Below are positions 44,898 through 54,983 of a stretch of DNA of 64,000 nucleotides, piece after piece. Each line of letters begins with the position of its first letter. Position 1 is the first letter of the stretch. The stretch is from Caldimonas brevitalea (lineage in GTDB: Bacteria; Pseudomonadota; Gammaproteobacteria; Burkholderiales; Burkholderiaceae_C), in contig NZ_CP011371.1 in NCBI RefSeq assembly GCF_001017435.1, forward strand, positions 62,001-126,000. The letters are read 5' to 3'. Position numbers and translations under genes: made by a program. The notes under the pieces are model-generated. The model was not told the DNA's origin and ran no database searches. It saw only the letters and a program-made list of their open reading frames with translations.

Positions 44898-47147
44898 CTA
44901 TTTGGAATCGACGCTGAAAGCGCCGTCCCAGCCTGCCGGTGGCGGTTGCTTGCGCAAATGCGACACGCGGTAAGCAAACAGACTGTACAGCTGACGTCCC
45001 GGGTTCAAGCGTTGCAAATTCAACAGTTGAACGTCCGCCTGGTCCCAATCCTGTGCCCGGTAGGCTTTCAGTGCCATATGCCACGCTGCCAGCTCGCTGG
45101 CGAGCGCCTTGTCGTGCTCCGGCGAGGCGGCCAGCGGCGTGTAGAGCGTCAGCAGGCGCTCCTTGCCCTTGATCCGGACGCGGTCAACCTCTTGCCACGC
45201 CAGGTGGGGCGCGGCCTCGCGCGTGCCCTCACCCACCAGCACGTCGACGCCGTAGCTGCGCGTCAGCGCCTCCAGGCGCGACGCCACCTGCACGGTGTCG
45301 CCCAGCACCGTGTAGCTGGGCCGCTGCTCGGAGCCGAGGTCGCCGACACAGGCCATGCCGGTGTTCAGGCCGATGCCGAAGCCGACGTCGGGCAGCCCGC
45401 GCGCCCGCAGCGCCTGGTTCAGCGGCGCCAAGGCCAGCACCATGTCGCGTGCTGCGGCGACGGCGCGCTCGGCGTAGTCGGGTGCCGGCAGTGGCGCTCC
45501 CCAGAACGCCATCAGCCCGTCGCCGATGTATTTGTCGAGCGTGCCGCGGTGCTGGGCGACCACCTCGGTCATGCGGGTCAGGAACATCTGCATCAGCTCA
45601 CGCACCTGTTCGGCTTCCAGCGGCGCCGACAGCTGCGAGAAGTTGCGCAGGTCGCAAAACAGCACGCTGACGGGCTGGCGAGCCGCAAGGGCCGGCGCCT
45701 GGCTCGGCGTGCTGGCGACCAGCTCGTCGAGTTGGTCCGGCGACAGATGGCGCCCGTAGACACGTTCGAGGGCGCGCCGCGGGCGGCCCTCGAGGCAGTA
45801 GGCACACAGCAGGTGGATGACGAACAGCAGCGTGGCGAGCCACAGCAGCGACGCCAGCGGCATCACCAGCCGCTGGCCGGCGTAGAGCCAGAAATTGAGG
45901 CCGACCAACGCGGCGACGACGGCCAGCACGGCGGCCGCGGCCGCGGCCGGCCGGAGCCGCGGCAACCACAGCGCCAGGCCCACGCCGGCCAGCAGCAGCA
46001 TCAGCACCTCATAGCCGAGCGCGTAGTCGGGCCGCACCGGCAGGCGGCCGTCGAGCAGGCCGGACAGCAGGTTGGCGTGGGCCTCCACGCCGGGGTAGAC
46101 CTCGCCGACCGGCGTGGTGCGCAGGTCGTACATGCCCGGGGCGGTCGTGCCGACCAGCACGATGCGCTCGCGCAGCTCGCCCGGCGCCAGCTTGCCCTGC
46201 AGCAGCTCAGACGCCGAGACATAGCGGAACGACCCGCCGGCGGGTCCTCCCGGGCCGCGATAAGGCACCAGGGCGCCGACGCGCGCGTCGACCGGGATCG
46301 CCAGGCGGCCGCCGGGCCGGCGCAGCTCCAGGCTCTCGAGCCCCTGGTAGCTGCGCGGCAGCCAGCGCTCCGGCGGGAACCCGGGGGCGACCTCGGTGTG
46401 GCCCAGCAGGCGTCGGAACATCGCCAACGGCAGAGATTCGTAGTAGCGGCCTTCGTGCTCCGCCAGCAGCGGGGCCGACCGCACCACCCCGTCGCCATCG
46501 GGCAGCGAATTGAAAAAGCCGGCCACCGGCGCCGCGGCGGCGAGCTCGGGCAGGTTGGCGCCATAACCTTCCCAGCGCGTGAAGCGCACCGGCCGGCCGG
46601 CGAGGTCGCTGCGGTCCATCACCGGCGCGGGCAGGCTGCCGTGGCGGCCGGCGCTGCCTTCGGCGTTGAAGTAATAACCCAGCACGACCGGCCGGCCGCG
46701 CAAGGCGTCGGCAAAGCGCGCGTCGTGGTCGAGCGGGCCGCGCAGTTCCTGGAGTTTGGCCAGAAACTGAGGCTGGTCCTTCAGTTCGCGGCGGGCGAGT
46801 TGCTCGAGCTGTTGCAGGCCCGAGCTGCGATCGGGCTCGGCGAACACGATGTCGAAGCCGACCAAACGGACTTGCTGGCGCTCGAACAGTTCGCGCACCA
46901 GCGCCGCCATGTGCTGCCGGCCCCATGGCCAGCGGCCGACCTCGGCCAGGCTTTTTTCGTCGATGTCGACGATGACGATGCGCTCGTCGAGGCTGCCCGG
47001 CAAGGTCGCACGCAAGCGCGTGTCGTAGATCAGGTGGTCGAGCCGGCTCACCCAACCCAGCGGCAGGACACCTGTCGCGTGGGCCAGCATCACCAGCAGG
47101 GCGGCCGCGGCGAGGGCCAGGCGCGGCCCATGCAGTTTCAGGAACAC
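44898..47147 (-). CDS. CHASE2 adenylate/guanylate cyclase
   Basis: A 749-residue membrane cyclase. A first segment (about 8-30) is followed by an extracytoplasmic CHASE2 domain (about 35-340: RIVIVDIDEKSLAEVGRWPW, LVGFDIVFAEPDRSS, IVLVGTTAPGMYDLR), three membrane segments (about 355-430) and a class III cyclase domain (about 485-670). Metal Asp residues are in VLFCDLRNFS and IGDGLMAFWG; the substrate Lys is likely in LDKYIGDG. The usual Asn of the GDxVNxAxR motif is Gln here (GDTVQVASR), while the Arg remains. GTG 47147 is chosen as it abuts the first membrane segment. Neighbour PDE suggests a cAMP/cGMP switch. Confidence 0.9.
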   Translation of the reverse strand: MFLKLHGPRLALAAAALLVMLAHATGVLPLGWVSRLDHLIYDTRLRATLPGSLDERIVIVDIDEKSLAEVGRWPWGRQHMAALVRELFERQQVRLVGFDIVFAEPDRSSGLQQLEQLARRELKDQPQFLAKLQELRGPLDHDARFADALRGRPVVLGYYFNAEGSAGRHGSLPAPVMDRSDLAGRPVRFTRWEGYGANLPELAAAAPVAGFFNSLPDGDGVVRSAPLLAEHEGRYYESLPLAMFRRLLGHTEVAPGFPPERWLPRSYQGLESLELRRPGGRLAIPVDARVGALVPYRGPGGPAGGSFRYVSASELLQGKLAPGELRERIVLVGTTAPGMYDLRTTPVGEVYPGVEAHANLLSGLLDGRLPVRPDYALGYEVLMLLLAGVGLALWLPRLRPAAAAAAVLAVVAALVGLNFWLYAGQRLVMPLASLLWLATLLFVIHLLCAYCLEGRPRRALERVYGRHLSPDQLDELVASTPSQAPALAARQPVSVLFCDLRNFSQLSAPLEAEQVRELMQMFLTRMTEVVAQHRGTLDKYIGDGLMAFWGAPLPAPDYAERAVAAARDMVLALAPLNQALRARGLPDVGFGIGLNTGMACVGDLGSEQRPSYTVLGDTVQVASRLEALTRSYGVDVLVGEGTREAAPHLAWQEVDRVRIKGKERLLTLYTPLAASPEHDKALASELAAWHMALKAYRAQDWDQADVQLLNLQRLNPGRQLYSLFAYRVSHLRKQPPPAGWDGAFSVDSK

Positions 47148-47382
47148 AACCCGGTCCTCGCGGTCGCGCCGGCCCGCAGCGAGGCGAGGGGCACCTGTGT
47201 CTCGATCCCCGCACGGGCTGCCACGTGCGAGGAGCGCCGTCGCCGGGTCGTCGGAAGCTGGGGGCGAATGGAGGACCGCAGGCGCGCGGAGCGCGGCGGG
47301 TGCGGGCGCGCCCACAACGGGCGGGAGCCGGCACGTCGGAAGGTTTCATCGCGGGCTGGAGGCTCAGCCGCTCAGCCCTCGC
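47148..47382. other. Gap between the FHA and cyclase genes
   Basis: A 235-bp spacer within the minus-strand signalling cluster. It is long enough for a separate promoter for the cyclase-PDE pair, but I recognise no element. Confidence 0.3.
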
Positions 47383-48066
47383 TCAGGACTGCACGAACTG
47401 CATCTGGGTGCCGGCCAGCTCGATGACGTCGCCGTTCTTCAGGTGCACCGGATCGTTGCCGACGGGGCTGCCATTGACGGTGGGCTTCATCGCACCTTCG
47501 ACGTGAGCGAACACATAGCCGCCCGGGCGCTTGGTGATGGACGCGACCTGGACGCCGGGCTTGCCGACCGTGGTCACGACCTTGGTGAGGCTGACCTCGC
47601 GCCCCGCCGCCGCACCGTTGAGCACCTTGATCGACGCAGCGGGGACGCCCGAGGCCCCCAAACCACCGAAGTTTGACGGCGCACCCAGCGGGGAGGCGGC
47701 CGCCGGGCTGACGCCGCCCACCGGCAGGCCGGGCGTGCTGCCCGGCTTCATCACCATGGTCTTCTCGTACTCGTTGGCCTCGTCGGTCACGTACTTGATC
47801 TTGTACTTGCCGATCTCGACGGTGTCGTTGTGAGTGAGCAGTTGCTTCTTGACGGCCTTGCCGTTGATGTAGGTGCCGTTGGTGCTGTTGAGGTCTTCGA
47901 TGAAGACGTCGGTGCCCACCATCTGCAGCACGGCGTGTTCACCGCTGACGGCCAGGTTGTCGATCACGATGTCGTTGTAGGGACGCCGACCCAAGGTGGT
48001 CTTGTCTTTGGTGAGCTGGACTTCCTTGATCACCACCCCGTCGAGCGAAACAACCAGTTTCCCCAT
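47383..48066 (-). CDS. FHA-domain adaptor protein
   Basis: A 227-residue soluble protein with two FHA-type modules. The first (about 5-95) is canonical: TLGRRPYNDIVIDN (Arg), SGEHAVLQ (Ser/His) and DLNSTNGTYING (Asn), so it should bind phosphothreonine. The second (about 145-225) keeps the beta-sandwich rhythm and TVNGSPVG but lacks the S-x-x-H, suggesting lost or altered ligand binding. A Pro/Gly linker contains EKTMVMKPG, a candidate Thr phosphosite. It lies directly between a PP2C phosphatase and a cyclase gene downstream of a Ser/Thr kinase, and probably transmits the kinase signal. Confidence 0.93.
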   Translation of the reverse strand: MGKLVVSLDGVVIKEVQLTKDKTTLGRRPYNDIVIDNLAVSGEHAVLQMVGTDVFIEDLNSTNGTYINGKAVKKQLLTHNDTVEIGKYKIKYVTDEANEYEKTMVMKPGSTPGLPVGGVSPAAASPLGAPSNFGGLGASGVPAASIKVLNGAAAGREVSLTKVVTTVGKPGVQVASITKRPGGYVFAHVEGAMKPTVNGSPVGNDPVHLKNGDVIELAGTQMQFVQS

Positions 48067-48112
48067 GCTTGACCTCTATTGAATATGTCTTGTGACGCTG
48101 CTCGAACTGCCA

Positions 48113-48895
48113 TCAGCGTCTGAACGGCCACCATGAACGGCCAGTTGTTGCGGTTCCCTGGGCACGCACCAGCACGACGGCGATATTATCCCGTCCGCCT
48201 GCTGCATTGGCGGCGGCCACCAGGCCAGTGCCGGCTTCCCTCAAGTCGTTGGCACTTTGCAACACGGCAGCGATCTGATCGTCGCTGATCATGTCCGACA
48301 GCCCATCCGAGCACAGCAGGATGAGGTCGCCGGACAACAAGTCGTGCAGATGCGTCTCCAGCAGCACGCTGTCTTCGACGCCCACCGCACGGGTCACGAG
48401 GTTCTTGTTGGAGGAAAACGCGGCCTGCTCGGGTGTGATCAGGCCGGCGTCGATCTGTTCCTGCAGCAGCGAGTGGTCTTTGGTGATCTGCGTCAGCCGG
48501 CCGTTGCGGAAACGATAGCCGCGCGAGTCGCCGATGTGGCCCATCAGCAGCCGCCCTTCCCGGCACACCGCCAGCACCAGCGTCGTGCCCATGCCCGAAT
48601 ACTGCGGGTTGGAGTTGGCGGCGTTGAAGATGGCGCGGTTGGCGTTCTCGACGCAGATGTCCATCGCGCGGCGCACGTCGGTGTCGCTCGCATTGCCCGA
48701 GGCTTCGGTCAGCCAGCGGCCCAACTCGGACTTGATGAAGGCGGTGGCCATGCCGCTGGCGATCTCGCCTGCGTTGTAGCCGCCCATGCCGTCGGCCAAC
48801 ACGGCGAGACCCGCTTGCTCGTCCACTGCCACCGAGTCTTCGTTGTTGTCGCGGGCGCGACCCGGGTCGGTCAGGCTGAAGAACTCGAAGGACAT
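48113..48895 (-). CDS. PP2C-family Ser/Thr protein phosphatase
   Basis: A 260-residue PppA/Stp-like phosphatase. All metal and phosphate motifs are present: RARDNNEDS, VLADGMGGYNAGE, GHIGDSRGYRF, LLCSDGLSDMI and AGGRDNIAVVLV. It should reverse phosphorylation by the adjacent CHASE2 kinase. ATG 48895 (MSFEFFSLTDPGR) is taken; a GTG 24 bp upstream (48919) is possible and would leave only 6 bp to the kinase stop. Neither has a good Shine-Dalgarno sequence. The FHA gene follows 46 bp downstream. Confidence 0.93.
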   Translation of the reverse strand: MSFEFFSLTDPGRARDNNEDSVAVDEQAGLAVLADGMGGYNAGEIASGMATAFIKSELGRWLTEASGNASDTDVRRAMDICVENANRAIFNAANSNPQYSGMGTTLVLAVCREGRLLMGHIGDSRGYRFRNGRLTQITKDHSLLQEQIDAGLITPEQAAFSSNKNLVTRAVGVEDSVLLETHLHDLLSGDLILLCSDGLSDMISDDQIAAVLQSANDLREAGTGLVAAANAAGGRDNIAVVLVRAQGTATTGRSWWPFRR

Positions 48896-48925
48896 CGAAG
48901 CAGAACTCAAGGCCGGCACCTGTTG

Positions 48926-51670
48926 TTAGGTTTTGGAGCGGGTTGGGGTGGCCGGGTGGGCCGGATTGTGCCGCGGATCGACCGCCGGGGATTGCGCCGA
49001 GCCCCCCCGGTCCCGGGGGTTCAGGTGCAGCGTCGCGTCGTGGTTGTCAGCCCTGGCAGACGCTGCCCCGGGCGATGATGGGGTGTGGGCCCCTGCGAGC
49101 GCAGTGGCCGCTGCGCCGGCGGGCAGCACGGTGGTGGCGCCGTCGTCGACGGGCTCGGCTGCGGCCGGCGCGGGGCCCAGCGAGGCGGCCACCTTGAGCA
49201 GGTCGGCTGCCAGCTGCTCCCCGTCTGCATAGCGCACTTCAGGTCGCTTTTCCATCGCAAGCGCCACGATGTTGGCGAGCGCTTCGGGTAGCTCGGGCCG
49301 CAGGCCCCGGATGTCGGGCGTCGGCTCGTTGGCGATCTTATACATCAGCTCCGCCATCGACTCGCCCCGGAACGGCAATTGCCCCGTCAGCAACTGAAAC
49401 AACGTGACGCCCAGCGAATAGAGGTCGCTGCGGCCGTCGATCTTCTTGCCCGCCATCTGTTCGGGCGACATGAAGGACGGCGTGCCGAGCACCATGCCGG
49501 TCTTGGTGCGCGAGGCATCGGTGATGCGCGCGATGCCGAAATCCGTGACCTTGACGGTGTTGCTCGCCGGGTCGTACATGATGTTGGCCGGCTTGATGTC
49601 GCGGTGCACCACACCTTGCTGGTGCGCATACGCCAGCGCCTGGGCCACGCGCGCGACGATGGACAGCACCTGGGCGGTGGGCAGCAGCGCGCCCGCGCGC
49701 GTGGCGGCCACGAGGTCCTGGCCGCGCAGGAATTCCATCGCGATGTAGGCCAGGTCGTTTTCCTCGCCGGCGTCGAAGATCGTCACGATGTGCGGGTGCT
49801 GCAAACGCCCTGCGGTCTCGGCTTCGCGGAAGAAGCGCTCGCGGGCATCGTCGAGTTCGGCACCTTCGAACTCCTGGCTGAGGGCCAGCGTCTTGATCGC
49901 CACCTGCCGCCCGATCTTGGGGTCGCGGCCAAGGTAGACCACCCCCATCGCGCCTTTGCCCAACTCCTTCTCGACCTGGTAGCGGCCCAGCATGGGCTTT
50001 TCCACCTGCCCCGCGCCCAGCAGGACGGTCGCGGCGGTGTTGGCCGCGCCGCCCAGCATCACAGTTTCGGAGAGGTTTTTGGCGCGCGCCAGTTTGGTCT
50101 GCAGGTCCTTGTAGCCCGGGTCGTAGCCGGCCATGTGCTCGTAGATCGCCTGCGCCTTGTTGAACTGCCGCTTGCGCTCGAAGTCGAGCGCGAGGTTGTA
50201 CAGGTTGTCCATCACCGGCGGCGCCAACGGCACACGCCGGAACTTGTCGAAGGCCATGTCGAGCTGGCCCTGGCCCTGCAGCGCCAGGCCGAGCATGCGG
50301 TTGGTCTCGGCCGACTCTTCGTCGGACTTCTGCTTGCCGGCCTCGGTGACGAGGAAACGCTTGGTGGTCAGCAGCAAATGGCCGATCAGCAGCAGCGACG
50401 CCGGCAGCACCAGGCGTAGCCACACGGCGCTGCCGCTGAGCACCACCACCTCGCCGAGCAGCAACACCAGCAGCACCACGCCGGTGGTGGTGGCGCCCAC
50501 GCCGGCCGACAGGCGTGGCAGCAGCGCGATGAGGTAGAGCGCCACCAACGCAACGGCCCCCAGCGAAACCGCGTGGGCCCAGCCGGGGGTGGTCACGAAG
50601 TGCTCGGACAGGATGCTGGAGGTGATGTGCGCGAGCGTCTCCACCGGCGTCATCGACGACGCCACCGGCGTGGGCAGCGTGGTGCCGATGCCGGCCGCGG
50701 TGGCGCCGATCAGCACGATCTTGTCGGCGTATTTCGACGCCGGGATGGCGCCGCTCAGCACCTCGTAGAAGGAGTCGATCTGGAAGGCCGGCTTGCCGCC
50801 TTGCGCCACATAGAAGTGCGGCCGCATCAGTGCCGCGCCATCGGTCACGATGCGCAGCCGACCCAGCTCGACCACGTCATCCTGGACGCGGATGTCGCCC
50901 GGCCCCAGGTTGAGGCTTTTGGCGGCGGCCAGCAGGGCCAGCGAGGGCACGGCCCGACCGTGATAGTCGACCAGCAAGGCGTCGCGCCGGATGGCGCCGT
51001 CGGGGTCTTGGATCTGACGCAGGTGTCCGCTGCCGATCGACTTGCTGCCCAGCAGCTCGATCGGTTGCTGGGTCTGGTCGGCACTGAGCAGCGTGGCGCT
51101 GCCGGTGTCGATGGTGCTGGCCTGTGCGAAGTCTGGCAGTGGTCGGTCGGGGCGGCCCACCGGCTCGCCGAAATGCAGGTCGGACGCCAGCAGCACGTTG
51201 CCGGCGCGGGCCAGGCTGGCGGCCAACCGGTTGTCGGTGTCGAGCGCCTGCTCGGCCTGGGCGATCACGCGGGCGGCGGCACTGTTGGGCCCTGCGGTGC
51301 CCGGCTCGGCGGCCAGGGCCTGCTTGACCTGACGGATGTAGTCGAGCCCGCGGTCTTGCTGCGGCTCGAAAAAGAAGGCGGTGTGAACGACCGTCTTGGC
51401 CTTCGCTGCAGCGAGCTTGTCGATCAGCTGCGCGTGCACCTCACGCGACCAGGGCCAGCGGCCGATGTTGCCGACACTACGGTCGTCGATGGCGATCACG
51501 GCGATGCGCTCGGACGGCACGCGCGACGCGCTCGACATGCCGAAATCGTAGTAGCGGCGTTCCATGCCCGAGATGAAGTCGGTCACGCCGTGCAGCAGCA
51601 AGACTCCCAGCACGACGCAGACGCCGACGAACCAGTCAGCCCGCCAGACGCTCCCCTTCCTCTTGCCCAT
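48926..51670 (-). CDS. CHASE2-domain Ser/Thr protein kinase
   Basis: A 914-residue membrane kinase. Membrane segment (about 14-34), CHASE2 sensor (about 38-340: RIAVIAIDDRSVGNIGRWPW, KIVLIGATAAGIGTTLPTP), three further segments (about 360-445), a TPR-like stretch (about 470-555), then a PknB-type kinase domain (about 580-850): LGKGAMGVVYLG, VAIKTL, VVHRDIKPANIM, VTDFGIAR, LGTPSFMSPEQM. The ~60-residue Ala/Pro-rich tail has no domain. The arrangement (N-terminal sensor outside, kinase inside) reverses the usual PknB layout of N-terminal kinase. ATG 51670 (MGKRKGSVWR) is chosen just before the first segment. Confidence 0.95.
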   Translation of the reverse strand: MGKRKGSVWRADWFVGVCVVLGVLLLHGVTDFISGMERRYYDFGMSSASRVPSERIAVIAIDDRSVGNIGRWPWSREVHAQLIDKLAAAKAKTVVHTAFFFEPQQDRGLDYIRQVKQALAAEPGTAGPNSAAARVIAQAEQALDTDNRLAASLARAGNVLLASDLHFGEPVGRPDRPLPDFAQASTIDTGSATLLSADQTQQPIELLGSKSIGSGHLRQIQDPDGAIRRDALLVDYHGRAVPSLALLAAAKSLNLGPGDIRVQDDVVELGRLRIVTDGAALMRPHFYVAQGGKPAFQIDSFYEVLSGAIPASKYADKIVLIGATAAGIGTTLPTPVASSMTPVETLAHITSSILSEHFVTTPGWAHAVSLGAVALVALYLIALLPRLSAGVGATTTGVVLLVLLLGEVVVLSGSAVWLRLVLPASLLLIGHLLLTTKRFLVTEAGKQKSDEESAETNRMLGLALQGQGQLDMAFDKFRRVPLAPPVMDNLYNLALDFERKRQFNKAQAIYEHMAGYDPGYKDLQTKLARAKNLSETVMLGGAANTAATVLLGAGQVEKPMLGRYQVEKELGKGAMGVVYLGRDPKIGRQVAIKTLALSQEFEGAELDDARERFFREAETAGRLQHPHIVTIFDAGEENDLAYIAMEFLRGQDLVAATRAGALLPTAQVLSIVARVAQALAYAHQQGVVHRDIKPANIMYDPASNTVKVTDFGIARITDASRTKTGMVLGTPSFMSPEQMAGKKIDGRSDLYSLGVTLFQLLTGQLPFRGESMAELMYKIANEPTPDIRGLRPELPEALANIVALAMEKRPEVRYADGEQLAADLLKVAASLGPAPAAAEPVDDGATTVLPAGAAATALAGAHTPSSPGAASARADNHDATLHLNPRDRGGSAQSPAVDPRHNPAHPATPTRSKT

Positions 51671-51744
51671 TGCAGTCCCGTGCCTTCGCGTTGCCGCTTT
51701 TAGAGTGTCTGGCACGTTAGCAGAGCCCCCATGCCAACACAAGA

Positions 51745-51768
51745 AGGGCCTCAGACGCCTGAGGCCCT
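51745..51768 (-). terminator. Terminator after the TerC (YjbE-like) gene
   Basis: AGGGCCTCAG-ACGC-CTGAGGCCCT, 10-bp perfect stem; on the minus strand it is followed by TTCTTGTGTT. It separates terC from the kinase operon. Confidence 0.85.
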
Positions 51769-51857
51769 GGCTCTGGAACAGAGTCTAGCGGGGGGCTTTG
51801 CCCTTGCCGTCCCCTGTCGTGGGGACGGCGGGCCGTCGACGCGAGCGCGTCGTGGTG

Positions 51858-52574
51858 TCAGGCTGCCGGCTGGGATGCCGTGTGGCGGCGTGCGAGCAGC
51901 TTGCCGATGAGCAGCACGATCAGTGCGCCGCCGATGCCCGACGCGTATTTGACCGTGTCGGTCTGCGGCAGTTGGGGCAAGTAGGTGGTGACGGCCGGGT
52001 CGGTGAGTGCCATGGTGCCGGCGATCCAGCCCAGCAGCATCGCGCCGAGCGTGATGATGACCGGGAAACGGTCCATCAGCTTGATCACCAACTGGCTGCC
52101 CCAGACGATGATCGGGATGCTGACCAGCAGGCCGAAGATCACCAACGGCATCTGGTGACCCGGGCCGGCGGTTTCGGCGGCCCCTGCGATCGCGATCACG
52201 TTGTCGAGGCTCATCACGAAGTCGGCCACGATGACGGTCTTCACGGCCGCCCACAGCTTGTCGCTGGCCTGGATGTTGCCGTGCGCATCCTCGTCTTCGG
52301 GGGCCAGCAGCTTGATGCCGATCCACAGCAGCAGCAGCGCGCCGACGATCTTCAGGAAAGAGATCTTCAGCAGCGTCAACGCGAAGAAGATCAACACGAC
52401 GCGCAAGCCGATCGCGCCGGCCGTGCCCCACAGGATGCCGAGGCGGCGCTGGGCGGGCGGCAGCTTGCGGCAGGCAAGCGCGATCACGACGGCGTTGTCG
52501 CCGCCGAGCAGGATGTCGATCATGATGATCTGGCCCACCGCGAGCCAGAACTCGGCTGTGAGGAATTGCTCCAC
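51858..52574 (-). CDS. TerC family protein (YjbE-like)
   Basis: A 238-residue TerC-fold membrane protein with about seven segments. The acidic metal-site segments are DILLGGDNAVVIALACRKL and VIVADFVMSLDNVIAIAGAA. This shorter class (YjbE/YkoY) includes proposed Mn2+ exporters that metalate secreted proteins. It lies downstream of sucCD, separated by a terminator and 320 bp, so it has its own promoter. No yybP-ykoY element was found upstream, unlike the larger TerC gene at 36.9 kb. Confidence 0.92.
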   Translation of the reverse strand: MEQFLTAEFWLAVGQIIMIDILLGGDNAVVIALACRKLPPAQRRLGILWGTAGAIGLRVVLIFFALTLLKISFLKIVGALLLLWIGIKLLAPEDEDAHGNIQASDKLWAAVKTVIVADFVMSLDNVIAIAGAAETAGPGHQMPLVIFGLLVSIPIIVWGSQLVIKLMDRFPVIITLGAMLLGWIAGTMALTDPAVTTYLPQLPQTDTVKYASGIGGALIVLLIGKLLARRHTASQPAA

Positions 52575-52844
52575 GTCCAGTCCTTCAGAGATGAATTGAA
52601 ATCGCGACGATGCGCATCGCAGGGCGAGATTGGCGCAAGTGTAGAGGCGCGCTGGACGCCCCCCTTGCGAGGAAGTACGTAGCGTTCAAGAGCCCCCCGG
52701 CGGCCTGCGTCGTGTTCAGCCGAGGCCGGGCGGTTGAACCTGAGCGGCCCTCGCTGCCGGTTGGCCGGCTGCTCGGTGACGGTGTCCCTGCGCTTGCTTG
52801 ACCCATCGCTCGCGGTCGATCCGACCTCGTGTTCGCGCTTGCGC
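52575..52844. other. Spacer upstream of terC
   Basis: Non-coding by inspection; short ORFs here lack ribosome sites. A TACACT on the minus strand near 52638-52643 could be a -10 for terC, without a clear -35. Confidence 0.3.
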
Positions 52845-52878
52845 CAAAAACGCGGAAGGCCGCCAGCGCGGCCTTCCG
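52845..52878 (-). terminator. Terminator of sucCD
   Basis: CGGAAGGCCGC-CAGC-GCGGCCTTCCG (52853-52878), 11-bp perfect stem followed on the minus strand by a T-run (AAAAA at 52846-52850). It lies 17 bp past the sucD stop. Confidence 0.9.
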
Positions 52879-52895
52879 TGTCGCTCAACTGCCGA

Positions 52896-53789
52896 TCAGA
52901 TCACGCTCTTCAGCAGCTTGCCCATCTCGGACGGGTTGCGGGTGACTTTGAAGCCGCACTCTTCCATGATGGCCAGCTTCGCGTCGGCCGTGTCGGCGCC
53001 GCCCGAGATCAGCGCGCCGGCGTGGCCCATGCGCTTGCCGGCCGGCGCGGTGACGCCGGCGATGAAGCCGACCACCGGCTTCTTCATGTGGTCCTTGCAC
53101 CAACGCGCCGCTTCGGCCTCGTCCGGGCCGCCGATCTCACCGATCATGATGACGGCGTCGGTCTCGGGGTCGTCGTTGAACATGCGCATCACGTCGATGT
53201 GCTTGAGCCCGTTGATCGGGTCGCCGCCGATACCGACCGCCGAGCTTTGGCCCAGGCCCAGTTCGGTCAGCTGCGCCACCGCTTCATAGGTCAGCGTGCC
53301 CGAGCGCGAGACCACGCCGATGCGGCCCCTGCGGTGGATGTGGCCGGGCATGATGCCGATCTTGATTTCGTCGGGCGTGATCAGGCCGGGGCAGTTCGGG
53401 CCCAGCAGCAGCGTTTCCTTGCCACCCGCCGCGACCTTGGCCTTCATCTTGTTGCGCACTTCGAGCATGTCGCGCACCGGGATGCCTTCGGTGATGCAGA
53501 TCGCCAGGTCGAGGTCGGCCTCGACGGCTTCCCAGATCGCGGCAGCAGCGCCGGCGGGCGGCACATAGATGACCGACACGGTGGCGCCGGTCGCCTTGGC
53601 GGCTTCACCGACGTTGGCATAGATGGGAATGCCTTCGAAGTCTTCGCCGGCCTTCTTGGGGTTCACGCCGGCCACGAAGCAGTTCTTGCCGTTCGCGTAG
53701 TCACGGCACATGCGGGTGTGGAACTGCCCGGTCTTGCCCGTGATGCCCTGGGTGATGACCTTGGTGTCCTTGTTGATCAGGATGCTCAT
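52896..53789 (-). CDS. sucD: Succinyl-CoA synthetase alpha subunit
   Basis: A 297-residue TCA-cycle subunit forming the phospho-His intermediate. [21 protein letters not shown] and GVNPKKAG bind CoA; the phosphorylated His is in [10 protein letters not shown], about residue 250; GPNCPGLI and [16 protein letters not shown] are invariant blocks. It works as a heterotetramer with SucC, whose gene precedes it by 20 bp, in an operon closed by a strong terminator. Confidence 0.98.
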   Translation of the reverse strand: MSILINKDTKVITQGITGKTGQFHTRMCRDYANGKNCFVAGVNPKKAGEDFEGIPIYANVGEAAKATGATVSVIYVPPAGAAAAIWEAVEADLDLAICITEGIPVRDMLEVRNKMKAKVAAGGKETLLLGPNCPGLITPDEIKIGIMPGHIHRRGRIGVVSRSGTLTYEAVAQLTELGLGQSSAVGIGGDPINGLKHIDVMRMFNDDPETDAVIMIGEIGGPDEAEAARWCKDHMKKPVVGFIAGVTAPAGKRMGHAGALISGGADTADAKLAIMEECGFKVTRNPSEMGKLLKSVI

Positions 53790-53809
53790 ATCGATTCCTC
53801 TCAGGGCAA

Positions 53810-54970
<1,161 letters not shown>

Positions 54971-54983
54971 GGTGTGTCGCTCT

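Noticed and set aside
44109..51670. Type VI secretion regulatory module (PpkA-PppA-Fha)
   Set aside because: The kinase, phosphatase and FHA trio resembles it, but no Tss/Hcp/VgrG/ClpV gene lies within the window, and the CHASE2 kinase layout differs from PpkA.
52575..52844. Second yybP-ykoY riboswitch upstream of the smaller TerC gene
   Set aside because: I looked for GGGGAGTAGC, the TCAAYACGG box and a closing P1 on the minus strand and found none in a consistent order.
52520..52888. 122-codon minus-strand ORF between sucD and terC
   Set aside because: It overlaps the sucCD terminator and the terC start, has no ribosome site and is low complexity.
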